This document shows, one piece after another, positions 1-13,352 of a stretch of 64,000 nucleotides of DNA. Source of the DNA: Chaetoderma sp. LZ-2023a (taxonomy: Eukaryota; Mollusca; Caudofoveata; Chaetodermatida; Chaetodermatidae); assembly GCA_034401795.1 (NCBI GenBank), contig JAVVLW010001494.1, forward strand, positions 1-64,000, read 5' to 3'. How positions within the stretch are numbered: position 1 is the stretch's first letter; each line of letters begins with the position of its first letter. Position numbers and translations under genes: made by a program. Below the pieces are notes generated by a model that was given only the letters and a program-made list of their open reading frames with translations, did not search any database and had not been told where the DNA came from.

Positions 1-264
1 AAAACTCTAGGATGCAGTACGCTAGGCTATACTACACAGCAACATTATATCCGCATCACTACTACCCCCAGCATCAATTTTACACTGAGGTCACTGATCA
101 TGCTCACCCTGCTCGAGCCTGACATGTGACCGACTAAACCTGGCTATTCTATCTCGATAGGATAGGTTTAAAGTAGTTAGGGACAATCTCTCTGTAAGAG
201 ACACATTGTGTACGCCTCTTTTCCAGCTGTAGTGGATATGTAACACCACACACTGGCTAGTATG
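1..264 (+). mobile_element. Left half of an older LTR, split by the large LTR element
   Basis: This stretch aligns with 3480-3745, inside the 5' LTR of the large element, at roughly two-thirds identity by eye; shared anchors are the CACTGAGGTC block and the CTCGATAGGATAGGTT block. The matching position in the template ends near 3745, and the sequence after the large element (18681 onward) picks up the template at about the same point. I infer that 1-264 and 18681-20231 were one older related LTR, interrupted by the younger element. No gene is present. Confidence 0.7.
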
Positions 265-589
265 TGTAGTTCGGATCGACCGGTCGGGTACCGGCCGTAC
301 CCGTTAAGCTGGGTACGCGCTGCCCGTCTAGGATTCGTTTCCTGAACACGCCCCTCTGGGTAGAGCTATAAGCGTATATAGGTCTATGGGAGAGAGAGCG
401 TGTCTAAAAACGACTGCTGGTACTCTGTAATCCTTATTGATTGTCTGTTCCCGTTAAATCTGGCATTAATCAAGACTAGAATTCGACGGGCTTTCCAAAT
501 CTGTGAACCATTTCAAAATCGGTTGAAAAATGGCTGAGCTATCTAGGAAAAACTCTTCTTGATTATCTTCAAAATATTGCCGTGACGTC

Positions 590-730
590 ATAACCACGTG
601 GACGTAAAGCTTCTAGAATGTTCTAGAACTTTCGACGACGCTATTATTAGCGATGCGCTGATTGGCTGTTGCTCGAACGCTGATTGGATGAAGCCTGCCC
701 CTGTGACGTCACGGAGAGTATAAAAGGAGA
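590..730 (+). promoter_or_regulatory. LTR promoter: heat-shock element, CCAAT boxes, CRE and TATA
   Basis: Read in order: a CACGTG E-box near 595; five alternating TTC/GAA pentamers with perfect two-base spacing at 611-633, a textbook heat-shock element; two inverted CCAAT boxes (ATTGG) near 661 and 683; a perfect CRE (TGACGTCA) at 704-711; and TATAAAAGG at 719-727. The same set is kept in the 3' LTR. The spacing resembles animal hsp70-type promoters. Transcription would start around 745-755. That heat-shock factor drives it is an inference from the motif. Confidence 0.75.
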
Positions 731-1079
731 AGCGATCCAGTGATCGAGAGCATCCTCGGCCAGGGGCCGAACAGGTTGGATCTGTACCAGCTACTACAAG
801 CATGGCAGACATTACGTGTCTTCCTTCGCTATGCGTCAGCTTTTTATCCCGTAGTGTACAGTTCCCCAACCCACCGCACTAAAACAATTTTGTAACTCCC
901 CATCTGCGGGAGTAATTTGGAACTTTTGATAATCTTTCACGAATACTACAGCTACATTCGGAACACAAACTTGTGGTGAGGCCTTTGCGGCCTGAATATG
1001 TGAGTCTACAGATGTAGAGGCAGGATGTTCTTTGATGGATGACTCGCCAGATCTGTCGGCCATGCCTAAAAGTGGTATT

Positions 1080-2722
1080 TCTCTTGAAGAAGGCATTTTA
1101 CCCGACATCTGGAAAATGGCAAATGTATGCTGCATACACAAAAAGGCTCCAAGAATGACCCAAGCAACTACAGACCAATCAGTCTCACTTCTACATTATG
1201 CAAGGTCCTAGAATCTTTTATAAGAGACAGTATTGTAAATTTCCTGGAAACGGCTAATCTATTTACCAAATGTCAGCATGGATTTAGACGTAAAAGATCA
1301 TGTAAAACTCAACTACTAGAATACCTGGAGGATTTAACAGCCATGCTTGACTCAAACGAACCTGTCGATGCAATATATTTAGAGTTTTCAAAAGCTTTCG
1401 ATACTGTGCCACACCAACGACTCCAAACAAAACTGAGAAGCTATGGTATTGGCGAAAATTTAGTAAAATGGATAGGGAACTAGTTAAGCAACAGGAGCCA
1501 GAGAGTTAGAATTAATGATGCATCATCGGACTGGATTGAGGTGACCAGCGGCGTGCCACAAGGAAGTGTTCTAGGACCTATACTTTTTCTGATATATATA
1601 AATGACCTACCTGATCGATTAACCTGCCACTGCAAAATATTTGCAGATGATACAAAGATGTACGGCAACCCAGCTACCAGTCAGATTCAGGAAAACATAA
1701 ATAAAGTATGTAAATGGTCGCAGACATGGCAACTATCTTTCAACACAGACAAAACGCATGTCATGCACTTCGGCAGAAATAACCCTCAAACCAAATACTA
1801 AATGACAGATACACCTGATCCACATCCTGTATCAACATCAGATGTAGAAAAAGATTTGGGGGTTCATGTCGACAGAAACCTCTCTTTTGACATACATATA
1901 AGGAACATTGTATCCAAGGCAAACAGTACAATAGGACTAATCAAGAGAACATTTACCAACATTGATCAATCTACTTTCACGCTACTATACAAATCACTTG
2001 TGCGACCCATTCTTGAATACTGCAACTCAGCATGGTCTCCAAGACTGAAAAGGCAATCGCAGCTATTAGAAAGAGTACAACGCAGAGCGACAAAACTGGT
2101 CCCACAAATCAGAGAGTATAGCTACACAGAAAGACTTGAAGCCCTAAATCTAATGTCACTGAAATATAGACGGTTTCGTGGAGATTTGATTGAAACATTC
2201 AAACTCATCAAAGATCTATATAATATTGATAAGAACTACTTTTTCGAACTGTCCAATGTTACACGGACCAGAGGTCATAGGCTCAAGCTCAACATAAAAC
2301 GTAGCAGCAAAGATATTCGGAAGCACTTCTTCGCAAATAGAGTGGCACCACATTGGAATTCACTGCCAACAACAATAGTCGAAGCAACCACAGTCGAAAT
2401 ATTCAAGGGCAAACTAGACATCTTTTTCAAAGAAAGAATATTTGAATTCGACTGAACACAATTAATTATGGTGTGGCTTTGGACGTTGCTGTTACACATA
2501 TGCTTATACAACATATGTGAGCCGTCAATTCCCAAAGTCATAATACAATTATTACATCACAGTGGACTAATCTTGAAACAGCCTGTGCATCTACATGAAC
2601 ATGCACACATGAAGATAGCTACACGTGTTGTATCCAGACCAGGGTTGCCTGCCCTACCAGTTTAGCACTGAGACAATAACAAGCCAATGGCTTATGCCTT
2701 GTAAATTGATGATGATGATGAC
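1080..2722 (+). mobile_element. 5'-truncated CR1/L2-group LINE inside the LTR
   Basis: The 3' LTR copy lacks this stretch: it runs directly from the GTGGTATTTC block (before 1080 here) to the TGTAGGTTCTTTC block (after 2730 here), so this is a later insertion. It contains the second half of a non-LTR reverse transcriptase and ends in a short GATGAT microsatellite tail (about 2707-2721), as in CR1/L2-type LINEs that prime on simple repeats. The 5' part, including any endonuclease, is missing, the usual 5' truncation. Confidence 0.85.
1090..2455 (+). pseudogene. Non-LTR reverse transcriptase remnant
   Basis: The frame shows reverse transcriptase blocks in order: NYRPISLTSTLCKVLE, the FSKAFDTVPH block (catalytic Asp), [20 protein letters not shown], and FADDTKMYG at about 1640-1666 (catalytic DD). 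The C-terminal LINE tail (RGHRLKL ... FFANRVAPHWNSLP) follows. Two in-frame stops interrupt an otherwise continuous frame, TAG at 1481-1483 and TAA at 1799-1801. The N-terminal endonuclease and the first part of the polymerase are absent. It would have served target-primed reverse transcription of its own RNA. The clade is CR1/L2/Jockey-like; finer placement needs a tree. Confidence 0.85.
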
Positions 2723-5417
2723 GCCAGAACAATTGTGTAGGTTCTTTCGACTTTCGACCGCAGCAAGTAAACTCTGCCCGGTGTGTCTTCGGAGCTGGTT
2801 GACGTACCCAGCACCGTGAAGCCTTGTTTTGTATCTTCATTTGCCTCTTACAACCCGCGCTAGTGATCGGGTTGTTTACACATTCCATCCGTGCCATCGG
2901 TGTACGGGAACTTTCTTCACCATGTAGTACTATCGTATCTTTTGCTGACTGCTCGTTAGACATTCTATTAGGCCTACAGCACTAAGTGATGTTCTTCCCC
3001 CGCCATGAACGTTCCTACGGGACTCTTGTTTGTGGAAAACAACTTACGTGAACCAACCTTCGGGAACCAGTCTGCAGGAACTTTCCAGCTTCCGGAAGCG
3101 CATCATCTCACGTCGACTACGGATTGACGTGTCAATTTCAGTGACATGGTAGCCTAACTTGGGAATGACTACCAAGTATTCAAGTAACTATACTTCACCG
3201 TTTAATTATTTCTCTATATAGGTTTTGTTAATTATCTCGTATCCGTATTAATGGTTCCGATGACTAAAAGGAACCGTAACGGTCTTAGGACGTATAGCTA
3301 TAATTTCTGTATTTGTAGATAATTATTATCATTTTCCTCAATGTGTTGCTAACCGCACTATAGTAGGTTCGTTAACCTGTATTACTATATGTATCTTAAT
3401 CGTTGACACAGTATTGTTTGTTCTGGTTAGATTATGTATGTATATGGCCAGTGGCCATCCGTTGACTTGTTTTGCTTAAGTTATAGAAAATATAGGACTG
3501 CAGTGCACGTAGGAAACACTAGACAGCAACATTTATATATGCAGCATTTTCTTCCACCACCAACAATTTTTCACTGAGGTCGCTGTCCGTGCTATAACTC
3601 TGTTTAGCTCGGCATCCTACTGACTAAACCTTTTCTATTCAGCTCGATAGGATAGGTTCAAAATGATTAGAGACAATTTCTTTATTACATACTGTGTAAT
3701 ATACTCTTCTCTTCCGGCAGTGCGATAATCTAGCCCCGCACTCCGGTAAGACTCAAAACTCCAAGATTTTGTCTCTCTTCATATTCCTCTTAGCCCTGCT
3801 GCTTCTTAATTGTTTGGATGTCCCTATCCGCACCATGGGCTGATCCGACTCTGGGAAACTATTGGGGTTTCCGAGCAGTGATGGCTAGGGTGCGGAATCA
3901 CATCCACCTCCCAGCGTCTCTTCAGATACTTAGTAATTAGCACTTTAAACCAATGTAGGAAAGCACTGCGAAAACACATGTATTAATTATTATTTTATTT
4001 ACTGACAATCCTCCCGTACCGCAGTGCAAAACTGGCAACTTGTATATAAACCTAACGACAGGTTAAACGGTTAGTTTCATAGGACCCGATGATGGGTGAG
4101 ATACGTATTCTCACCAAATTCTGTTAAAATGTCTGGGCATGATATTTAGATCTGTTCCGCCCTTACGGGAAGGACATTTATGGTGGGCATTCGTCTCTCT
4201 TACCCCCACCATAACGATAGGGGATATGGCCTAATAATGCTTTTCTGAAATGTAAACCATGTCTTGTAATGTTTCATGTGGTTATGAAGCGGAATGTCCG
4301 GATTCTCACCCAGTTCGGAGATCCCACTAAGTAACATGTATGAGCGCTGCCTACAGTATTGACGTCCTCGGGCATATGTTCTCCATGACAGCCATATCTA
4401 ATAAGCGAGGTAGATATCAGCCAGTTGCGGCCTAAACTAATTCTTGTTCTGAAAACAACTAAAAGGAATTAAGCAAAGCAGAAGGCCCACAAAAATAAAG
4501 CAGGAACTACTAACTCAGCATATTAGAGATCACATAAGATGGTGACGAAGGAATCCATCGGGAATCTTCCGTTCCGCCTTCACGTAACAGTACGCACCCC
4601 TATAGTCATAATCTCACTAGGTATGGTATTTTCTTTCTACAACATTTTTGTTTGAAATATCAGAGTGGGTCCATTTTTGCCTACTATTCTTCTCCCGCTT
4701 TAAGCCGTGGCGACACCTTCCCGAGACGGAGGCCCGCGCGAGGCACTTGCTTCTCGCAAGGATTCAGCGATGATGGTCCATGCCAGGATAATACTCCTCA
4801 CCCAAACTAGCACTAGAAGTAGTGCCAGCATGAGGCACATCACTGTTTCGTCTGAGATAGCCTTCTTCCTTTCAGCTTAGGGGTATAATAACTTATATTA
4901 AGTTAAATAGCTATGTCTCGTGTACGGGAGCCTCTCTTGCGGGGATACCTCTGCAGACCTACGAGTCTGTGTGGTACCTCCGGGAGCCCCATGTTTAAAA
5001 GTTCATCTACCTGGCTCTATGTCTTGTATTTTCGTATGCTCTTACTGTAATTTTATCTAGCATATTTTCAATTAGTTAGGTAAATGCATTGTATAGACGT
5101 ATATTTTTAGGTCACCAAATCAAATCTTGTAAGTCCATAGATCACCAAATTGCTATGGACAGGCATACTGGTGACACAAATTCTTGGGATGAGACCGTTG
5201 TGTTTAATGTTCATGACAATAGCCGCATGGTCCCACCGGAATGATTGAGTTCCACCGGCCTTAGGAGCCAGTTTTTGTTTCCCGCAGGGCAGTCTTGTTC
5301 AAGGTCTGTCACCCCAAGACCGGATGCTAACCAGCCTCATCACTCGTCGTGCACTTACGGCATGGCGAGTCGACATGAGACATCGGAATGGCCCGACGCT
5401 ACCTCGCGAGCTACAAG

Positions 5418-5436
5418 TGGCGCCCGATGTGGGGCT
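5418..5436 (+). other. Primer-binding site of the LTR element
   Basis: TGGCGCCCGATGTGGGGCT begins two bases after the 5' LTR end. A start of TGG (pairing with tRNA CCA) and the TGGCGCCC core are usual for Ty3/gypsy and retroviral primer sites. I do not assign the tRNA. Confidence 0.8.
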
Positions 5437-5439
5437 CGA

Positions 5440-7198
5440 AGAACAACAGTAATAACGAGCAGCGAACTCACACCCACACCATATAGTGAGCTCAGTTCAA
5501 TACCATCTCCATTTAGCGAGGACGCCCTCGATCAAGAGGTAGCCTCATACGACGAATTTTCAGCACACATGCTCAACGACTATGCCAGAAATTCTGCGGA
5601 ATCAACAACGCCACACTATAACCTGTTTTCGGCTGTTAGCGATAGCACCTTTCGAGATGCCTCACAGGCGGGAACAGAATTTAGAACCATCTCAGACGTC
5701 CGCAACAGGCCAACTCCATCAGGGCCGAATCGTGGACGACTCCAACAAAGACCTGACTACGGGCATATCTACAGCCCTTCAGACTACTATCGTTCACCCA
5801 TGTCATCTACGGAGACAGTATGGCCGGGTGATAATCCACCACATAGACAACCTCCTGCACCGCCCCCTTCTAGCGAAATGCTATATTCAAGGGGAACACC
5901 GCGGTGTCATCGGGAGGAATCGGTACCACCATTTCGCTGGTATCTTAGTCATACCACATATTATAACCGTCAGCCACTTGCACCACAACCATATGAGGAA
6001 TGACAATCTTCACTGTCGGAGGAATGACCGCGCACTCTCCACCGCAACCCGCCTCCCGTTCATAGACCCATGCTGGTCTATGGCTCAACAAACGTGGCGG
6101 ACTCAGTAAATTGGAGTACGCATGTCCTAGCTCCTCAGCATTGGCATCGATGGGAGACACCACCACCTCAACTTCTCAGATACCCGCACCACCCAGATTT
6201 CAACCACTTCACTCTTCCAGGGAATTTGGCCGAGTCCTCCTCCCTCCCGAATTTAGCGGGGAGAAAGACTGGACCAACTATAAAATCCAGTTCGAAATAA
6301 AGTCGGACTAACTGCTGGGACGATAGACAAATGGGTGAGTATCTTGCAGCAAAACTTTCGGGAAAAGCCCTGCAAGTTTTTGAGGATCTGGGAACGGATT
6401 GTACACCCACCTACACCCAGTTGGAATGAGCACTCATGGAGCGATTTGGTGACATAGCTCTCGGAGAAACTAGTCGTCTGCAACTTAAAATGTTAGCTAG
6501 CCGAATCCGGAGGCTAGTCACCCGCGCATATTCGAGCACCAATACGGAGGGCGTACTTCACTTGCATCTCGATACTTTCATTGATGTATTAAGCGGTGAA
6601 CCCGCTCTAAAAGAAAAGCTTTCTCGGCGACCACAGAATTTTGGCCCAAATAACGGCAACCGCGGTTCGTATTGAGAACTTTCTAGAGCGGGAGAAAAAG
6701 AACCGGCGCCAACTCCATCCTATCAATGAGATAGAGGGTGCAGCTATTGGCCCGCCCACTAGTGTTCCCCCCAGATCAGCAACACCCACCACACAGACAC
6801 CACCACCACCACCAGATACGCAGAAGACCAGTCAGAATCAAGCGCCTGGAGGTAGGGGCCGTGCCCGCAGAGCAGGGTATAGTGGAGGCCCAGGGCACAG
6901 AAACCAGCACAACAACAACAAAAACAACAACAACAACAACAGCAACATGAGAGAGCGGATAGACGAGATCAACAAGCAGATCTCCGCACTCACCAATTTG
7001 GTAACCACATTCAGCACCAACCTCGCCACCACACAGTTTAGGTCAGCAAATACTACCAGCACCGCACCCCCAGTGAACACCTGTTTCAGATGCGGTCAGC
7101 CAGGACATTGGAGGGAGCGGTGTCCTAACCGACCTCCCTCTACAATGCCTGCTCCAGACCGCAGCACACCGCAACCAGAGAAACAGTCAAACTCCTAA
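5440..7198 (+). pseudogene. gag region of the Ty3/gypsy element
   Basis: The region codes for a Pro/Ser/Tyr-rich N-terminal part, then a capsid-like stretch near 6240-6500 (LPPEFSGEKDWTNYKIQFE, a common Ty3/gypsy gag start), an Asn-rich run encoded by an AAC repeat (about 6908-6943), and a CCHC zinc knuckle CFRCGQPGHWRERC at 7082-7123. In this family gag forms the particle and the knuckle binds RNA. Broken; parts lie in more than one frame. Confidence 0.75.
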
Positions 7199-7989
7199 GG
7201 GTACCGAATTACAAGGAGCAACTTCGGTGCCCATATCCTTCTCCCAGCTCAACTGTGGCTTTCACACAACAACGATCAGTGACTAACCATCATCCACAGA
7301 AATCAGCTTTCACACCCACACCAAAATGCACGGCTTCCAATATGTCCGTGCCTATGTTGCCTCCCCCATCCGCAGCAAGGACATCCCCTTCTTTCTCCTT
7401 CTTTTCTATGTAAAACGGCAGTAGTAGGTTGTAGTACCGCTGCTGAAACCACGTTTTTGAAAGCACCATGTCCCGCCACCAAGACACTAGATTCTCGGTG
7501 CCCTCTGGTGGTCTGCAGAACACCACCCCAATCAGCAGCATCTTCTGCATCCACAGACTGTAGCGATTTGGGAGAGACAATTCATTCCGCCTCATGGATT
7601 TGCAAGCGCCGACATAGACGGAGGAACGCACGTCCATGGAGACCGCGCTGTTTCTTCTGTGTTTCAACAAAACATCCTATGAAGCATTGCCGACAATGGC
7701 TTGCACAGGTAGAACTTATCCGTCATCCTGTACGCGCCGCCGTCTATACCAATACTGCTCACACAGAAATGACAACAACACCACCACCGTTGCTACCCCC
7801 AGCGCCATCTTCACCGCAGTCTACATCCCAGCAGAGACGACGAACTGGCCCATTCCTCAATCAGCCACCTGCAACATTGCGAGAAGCAATACGGAGACAG
7901 TCGGAATATATACAGAGTGATGATGCTCTCCTGCCATTATTGTGGACAGCATCATTGGGAACTCTTCCGCAGGTTCATCGTAAAGTAAT

Positions 7990-10560
7990 CTACAAATGTG
8001 CCTGCCTGTTTAGTGGCGTTTCTACAAGCACCACCGTCGACACCAGAGCTTCTATTACAGTTTTTAACCAGTGCTTATATAAGAGCATCCCACCTCATAA
8101 AAAGCCTCCCCCCTCCCCCTTAAGCCTACAAATATTTACCTACAGATGGCTATGGGAGCAGATGTACCCGTGGCCGGTGTGGTTAATTTAGTCATTGAAA
8201 TAGAGGAGATGCAATTCATTCAGAGTGTTGTCATCGCCTCCATTCATAACGACGCCCTACTTGGCTCTGATCTTCTCAGTGCCAGCGAAGCCATCAATCA
8301 CTGCAGACAACAGCAACTCGACATACATGGCCGACGAATACCTCTCAGACCAGCATCGTCATTATACGATATGTGTGCGGTAATACTATCAAGTACGGCC
8401 ATGGTTTGGCAAGGACAGGAACGAATCCTATGGGCTACCGCACCACAGTTAGGAAGCAACACACACATCGCCATGCTGGAACCCGACCCTGATTGTATGA
8501 TTGCCTCACAATGCGCAAGTGCCCGCATAATACTGGACACCACTGATAAAGGGAAGATACCCTTTAGCATGTTCAATGGTACCGCAGATCCCATCACCCT
8601 GGAACCAGGAGTACGCTGCGGCCATTTAGTGGACATAATTTCACTGGAAACACCTGCACTTTCTGATACAACAGCACCGCTGACTGATGATTTACGCGAA
8701 CATCTACACAATTTATATCTGCATGCCACTGTTGGATTAATGCAATCACAAAAACAAGAAATTCGGAAATTATTGCATAAATATCGCGATAGTTTTTCCT
8801 CCGGAGATATGGATCTCAGAGAGACTCATCTCGTCCGACACTTCATCGATACAGGCAATAATCGGCCCGTACGACAACCGGTATGACGTCTTCCCATTCA
8901 CAAAGAAGCGGAAGCACATCAACAAGTAAATGACATGTTGCGAACGGGTATTATTGAACCCTCAGCATCTCCATGGGCTAGCCCTATAGTGCTAGCAGGC
9001 AAGAAGGACGGAACCTTGCGGTTTTGTATTGACTACGGCTGCCTTAATGATCTTAGCATTAAAGATGCTTATCCGTTACCACGGATCGATCAGGCCTTGG
9101 ATTCCTTATCCGGAGCCAAGTGGTTTTGTACCCTTGATTTAGCTAGCGGTTACTGGAAAGTAGCCATGGATGAAGCTGATATGCAAAAGACAGCATTCGT
9201 TTGTAGGGACGGTCTTTTCTAATTCCGCAAGATGCTCTACGGGTTTTGCAACGCTCCCGGAACTTTTGAACGACTCATTGAGCAGGTATTGACTACCCTG
9301 CAATGGGAAATCTGTCTTTGTTACATCGATGATGTAATAGTCTTTGGACCTACGTTTGAGCAAACCTTGATAAATTTGGACACCGTGCTTCACATTTCCG
9401 CACGGCCAATTTGAAATTCAAACCGAAGAAATGTCATCTTTTCAGACAGAGCGTCGAATTCCTGGGACACGTCATATCCGGTGATGGAGTGGCTACACAG
9501 CCATCAAAAGCTAAGACAGTAGCAGAGTGGCCACAGCTCTCTTTGGTTACGGAGACGCGGACTTTCCTTGGCTTATGCCAGTACTATTGCCGTCATATCC
9601 AACATTTCAGCGAGATTGCTTCACATGGGTTGCCAAATGTATCCCGTGCCAAAGACGCGCTGTTGGCCAACACCATATCGCACCATCGCAAATTAAGATT
9701 GTTGGTGCACCGTGGGAGCGAGTGGCTATCGACGTGCTCGGACCCTTGAATATAATGGATGACGGAAATAAATACATCCTCGTATTACAAGATTATTTTA
9801 CGAAGTGGATAGAAGCATTTGCTTTTCCGGACCAAGAGGCATCCACCATAGCAGGGGTCTTGGCCAGCAATGTGTTCTGCCACTTTGGTATGCCCTATGA
9901 GTTGCACTCCGATCACGGAAGTAATTTTGAGAGCCGGCTCATATCAGAGCTCTGCAAATTATTCCATATCGTCAAAACAAGGACAACTCCATACCACCCC
10001 CGGAGCGACGGGATGGTAGAGAGATTCAACAGAACTCTCGCAGAGATGCTTACCAAGGAAGCATGCCTTGATTGGGATCTACGACTCCCATATGTGCTCA
10101 TGGCTTACCGCACTTCGGAACATTCCAGCACGGGCTACACCTGCTCGGTTAATGTTAGGCCGTGAATTAGCCTTACCCCATAGATCTGGCCATGCCACGA
10201 ATACCAGGGGAGAAAAATTCACCATCTCTCTATGTCGAACTCTTGTGGCAAAGGATAGAACAAGCCCATGAGTTAGTGAGAGAAACTATCCACTGGACAC
10301 ACGGCGGCAAAAGACATGGCACGACCGGAGAGTGCATGTAGATCCATATGAAGCAGGAAGAATGGTTTGGGTACACGATACACGACAGTCTGCAAATGTG
10401 CCAAGTAAACTTAGTTACCAGTGGAAAGGCCCCTATGTGGTAGTAGGTAAGACATCAGACGTGACCTACCGCATCCGTTCTTTGGATGGCCTGACCTCAG
10501 TCATCCACTTTGATCGACTTAAACCTTGCGTCAGTGATGACCCAGCACCAGAGCTCGGAC
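7990..10560 (+). pseudogene. pol region of the Ty3/gypsy element
   Basis: Recognisable parts in order: a retropepsin-like stretch (DTRASITVF near 8040, DALLGSDLL near 8253); Ty3/gypsy reverse transcriptase (LRFCIDYGCLN, CTLDLASGYWKV, and YIDDVIVF near 9325); an integrase zinc-binding end (CIPCQRR); an integrase core with the expected acidic triad (IDVLGPL, HSDHGSNFES, and the later Glu); and a GPY/F-like module (YQWKGPYVVVGKTSDVTYRI, near 10409-10468). These would copy RNA to DNA and integrate it. I did not recognise an RNase H domain. Broken in several places. Confidence 0.8.
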
Positions 10561-13340
10561 TGAGCATTTCTCATGACACCGGTACCCAGACAGATATTTC
10601 TACGGAAATTAGTATTCCCATGGTTAGCGCAAAGTACCATGGTTCCAGTTCAGCCCCAGTTCTACCAAGCCAGAACGTGGGTGAACAAATGGCTAATGCT
10701 GACGACGATGATGAGATATGTACTCGCCCTTTCCCTCCTCAGCGTGGGTTTACTAGATCTGGGAAGTCGTATCTGAAGAATTTTGTGTTTGTTTTGTCCA
10801 AGTGACCGGATGGAAAAGTTGTTCCTCCGATCTCTTCCCATTCCCACCCACTTCATGCTATGCCCCCATCATAGAGTTACCACAAGCAGAAGCTGAGGCT
10901 GACCCAAGCCATGCTTCCTGTGGGGTGGAACATGTGATGAATAGCATGGAAGTGAAGAGGCTGAATGAAGCCTTAGCGTGTCTAGAACCGCAGAGGCATA
11001 CAACAAGGTGTACCCGACCAATTCCCGAAATCGTGAAACCACAATCCCCCCAAAGGACACGCTCTCCAATAGTCCCACCACCGTCATCACTCCAATTCGC
11101 GTCCCTTGTCTACACACCAAGTTCGGACATCAGCAGCCCAGTCCATTTCACACTCCACTCATCATCTGTTGACTGTCAATCTTCAGGTATGAGAGAGACA
11201 CCTGTAACAGAGGAGATGGCATCCCGCACCGCACCGACCAACATTACCCCCCCCCCCACATCCACCGCGGTGGGCAGGGAAGCAGCCTGTTCAGCAGACC
11301 CTCGGCTAAAATTTTCCCGGTGTCTAAAAACTACGACAGGACACAAACCGTCATGTAACGGGAGATGACCACATCCCCCTATCCAAAGGCCACCCCATCC
11401 AGTAGGCCTACCATACTCCCCTGTGAGCAGTCAGAACATTACACAACAGACAGAACGTCAACACCTACAAGAACACACCTGCCTTCAAGACTGGATGCGT
11501 CAATTCATCATTGCGCCTACATCACATACTTGCTCAGTTATACTCAGCATAATGGAGACATTCAACATCGGCAACAACAGCATTTAGCAGCACCTATCGG
11601 TCTTAATTAATTACCGATAAAGACATAAATGTTCCCGCAACAAACTCCTCCCGCCCAGAACTGCAGGAGAAGTAAAACCTCCCGCAAACTACACCTCCCG
11701 TAAATAACAACAGACGTGGCATTCACCAGCATGGAAAACTGGAATGTGCACACTTCGCTTATAACAATAGCATCATACAGCAGCCTGGACATCCCGACAA
11801 CAGCATTATCATCAACAGAACACAACCAACAAATCTCCCGCACACACCTTCTTATCCAGTTACGGGAGAACTGATCATATGGATATCAGGAATGCACTAC
11901 AGCCATCTACAGTACGCGCCACGGAAGAGACGCTTGTCCAGCGTCCTCCCCTACCCCTTTTTCCTGATGTCGTATGGAAACAGCTAAACTACATACTTCA
12001 TCTACACGTAATAACAGTCAATATTATTAAGAGAGCAAGATTCCCGTATTGTCGTCAGTCACGAGTAGGATTTTGCTATCGAAAAGTTGAAATCGACAAT
12101 GGTTTGATCAAAGTTACGACGACATCCAACAGGTCATCTTCGCTCTAAAGTAACTCTGTCCCGCCCACGGGCTCGGCCATTACAGAGTGAAATACCCTCA
12201 GGGTTCAATAAAGTTGATATTTATGCCGCAACCCTCCCCTCCCGCACTTAGTGGCCATAAACTCGTCACCCGCATCACAGCGCATGTACCATCCACAGAG
12301 AACCAGTCACGCATAACAGATTCAAAATCACCAGCATGACAGAAACAGACACTCAGGTTGACTGTATTCACAATCTCCGAACGACGGCATTGTAATCGTA
12401 AAAATTGTGGCACACATGTTTGCGAGTTGTACTGTAATTTAGCCATTACTAAAATGGTACAAATGTGTTTGGTCTAAGCCGGAACGGAGCTAGTTCTACC
12501 CATCGAGGAGAATGCTTGGCCAGCCCTCCCACTCGGAAAACACAGCTATCTTGACGGAATCGGTAACGTTGATCTACCACATGAATAGATCTGTTTAAAC
12601 CACGCATAAAAATTACTTGCAACTTTACTGTAAAATTTTTGATTAGGAGCACAACTGCTCTACCATGCTACAAATCATTAGCGCACGGGCTGGTGAAGCA
12701 GCATAAAAAATCCTGCAGTAAAATCACAGAGAGAATTTCAAAAATTCTCTCCTGTGCGTTCCAGCCTATTATCAACACGGGCTGAGAACTACTTATTACA
12801 GACACCTACCAAGACGCATGTTAAAGAACTCGCACAAATACGGGACATTATAGAAATCTTGATGTAACATACATATTTTTATCTCTCGCCTCTGCAACAG
12901 ACTACACCTCAGCAACAGCATTTTTGACCGTCACCATAGACAGCATACATGGTTCCGATCAACCACATGCTTTTTAGAGCCATGTGACAATTACTACTAT
13001 TTCCAGTGGGATGGATCAAACGCTTTAAACAAATGAGCCGCCCAAAGATGCAACTACCACAGCGTGATGGAGGAGTGGCGAGCGTGAGTCCAGGAGATTA
13101 CCACTGACGACACCTGGCTCCGATGCACCCCATCAGGCGCTCCAGCCTAAAAATTCGAATAGGCAAGTTTATAAGCATCCAACCTGGAAAACCACCTCAC
13201 GCTAATTAAAAGGTGAGGCGCCGCAAGGACAAAGTAGTACCGCGTTTGTATGTTGATCGGAGGCTGTTAAATGTGCGAAATAAAGACAAGTTTAATGAGC
13301 CATTCTTCCTATAGTTACAACTACTCCCCTTATATGGGAG
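10561..13340 (+). other. 3' region of the LTR element without recognised genes
   Basis: Up to about 11610 there are Pro/Thr/Ser-rich open frames (for example 10802-11368) that match no family I know and may be the C-terminal tail of pol or chance. From 11610 to 13340 I see no supportable gene. A 10-bp stem hairpin (GAGAGAATTT, loop CAA) lies at about 12729-12751. Confidence 0.5.
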
Positions 13341-13352
13341 GAATTAATCCTA

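Larger units (their letters stand above)
265..5415 (+). repeat. 5' LTR of the large element (contains a LINE)
   Basis: Begins TGTAG and ends CTACA, two bases before the primer-binding site. It matches 15972-18680 along its length except for a LINE at about 1080-2722 and a segment near 3237-4132 that the 3' copy does not carry. That segment also matches the older split LTR (1-264 and 18681-19080), so it is ancestral to the family. Without the LINE the LTR is about 3.5 kb, very long for Ty3/gypsy. Nothing coding is supported in it; the small reverse-strand open frames at 588-1141 are shadows. Confidence 0.85.

Noticed and set aside
588-1141. Small reverse-strand ORFs in the LTRs, conserved between 588-1141 and 16271-16977
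   Set aside because: Shared only because both are LTR copies; they run through the promoter and have no motif.
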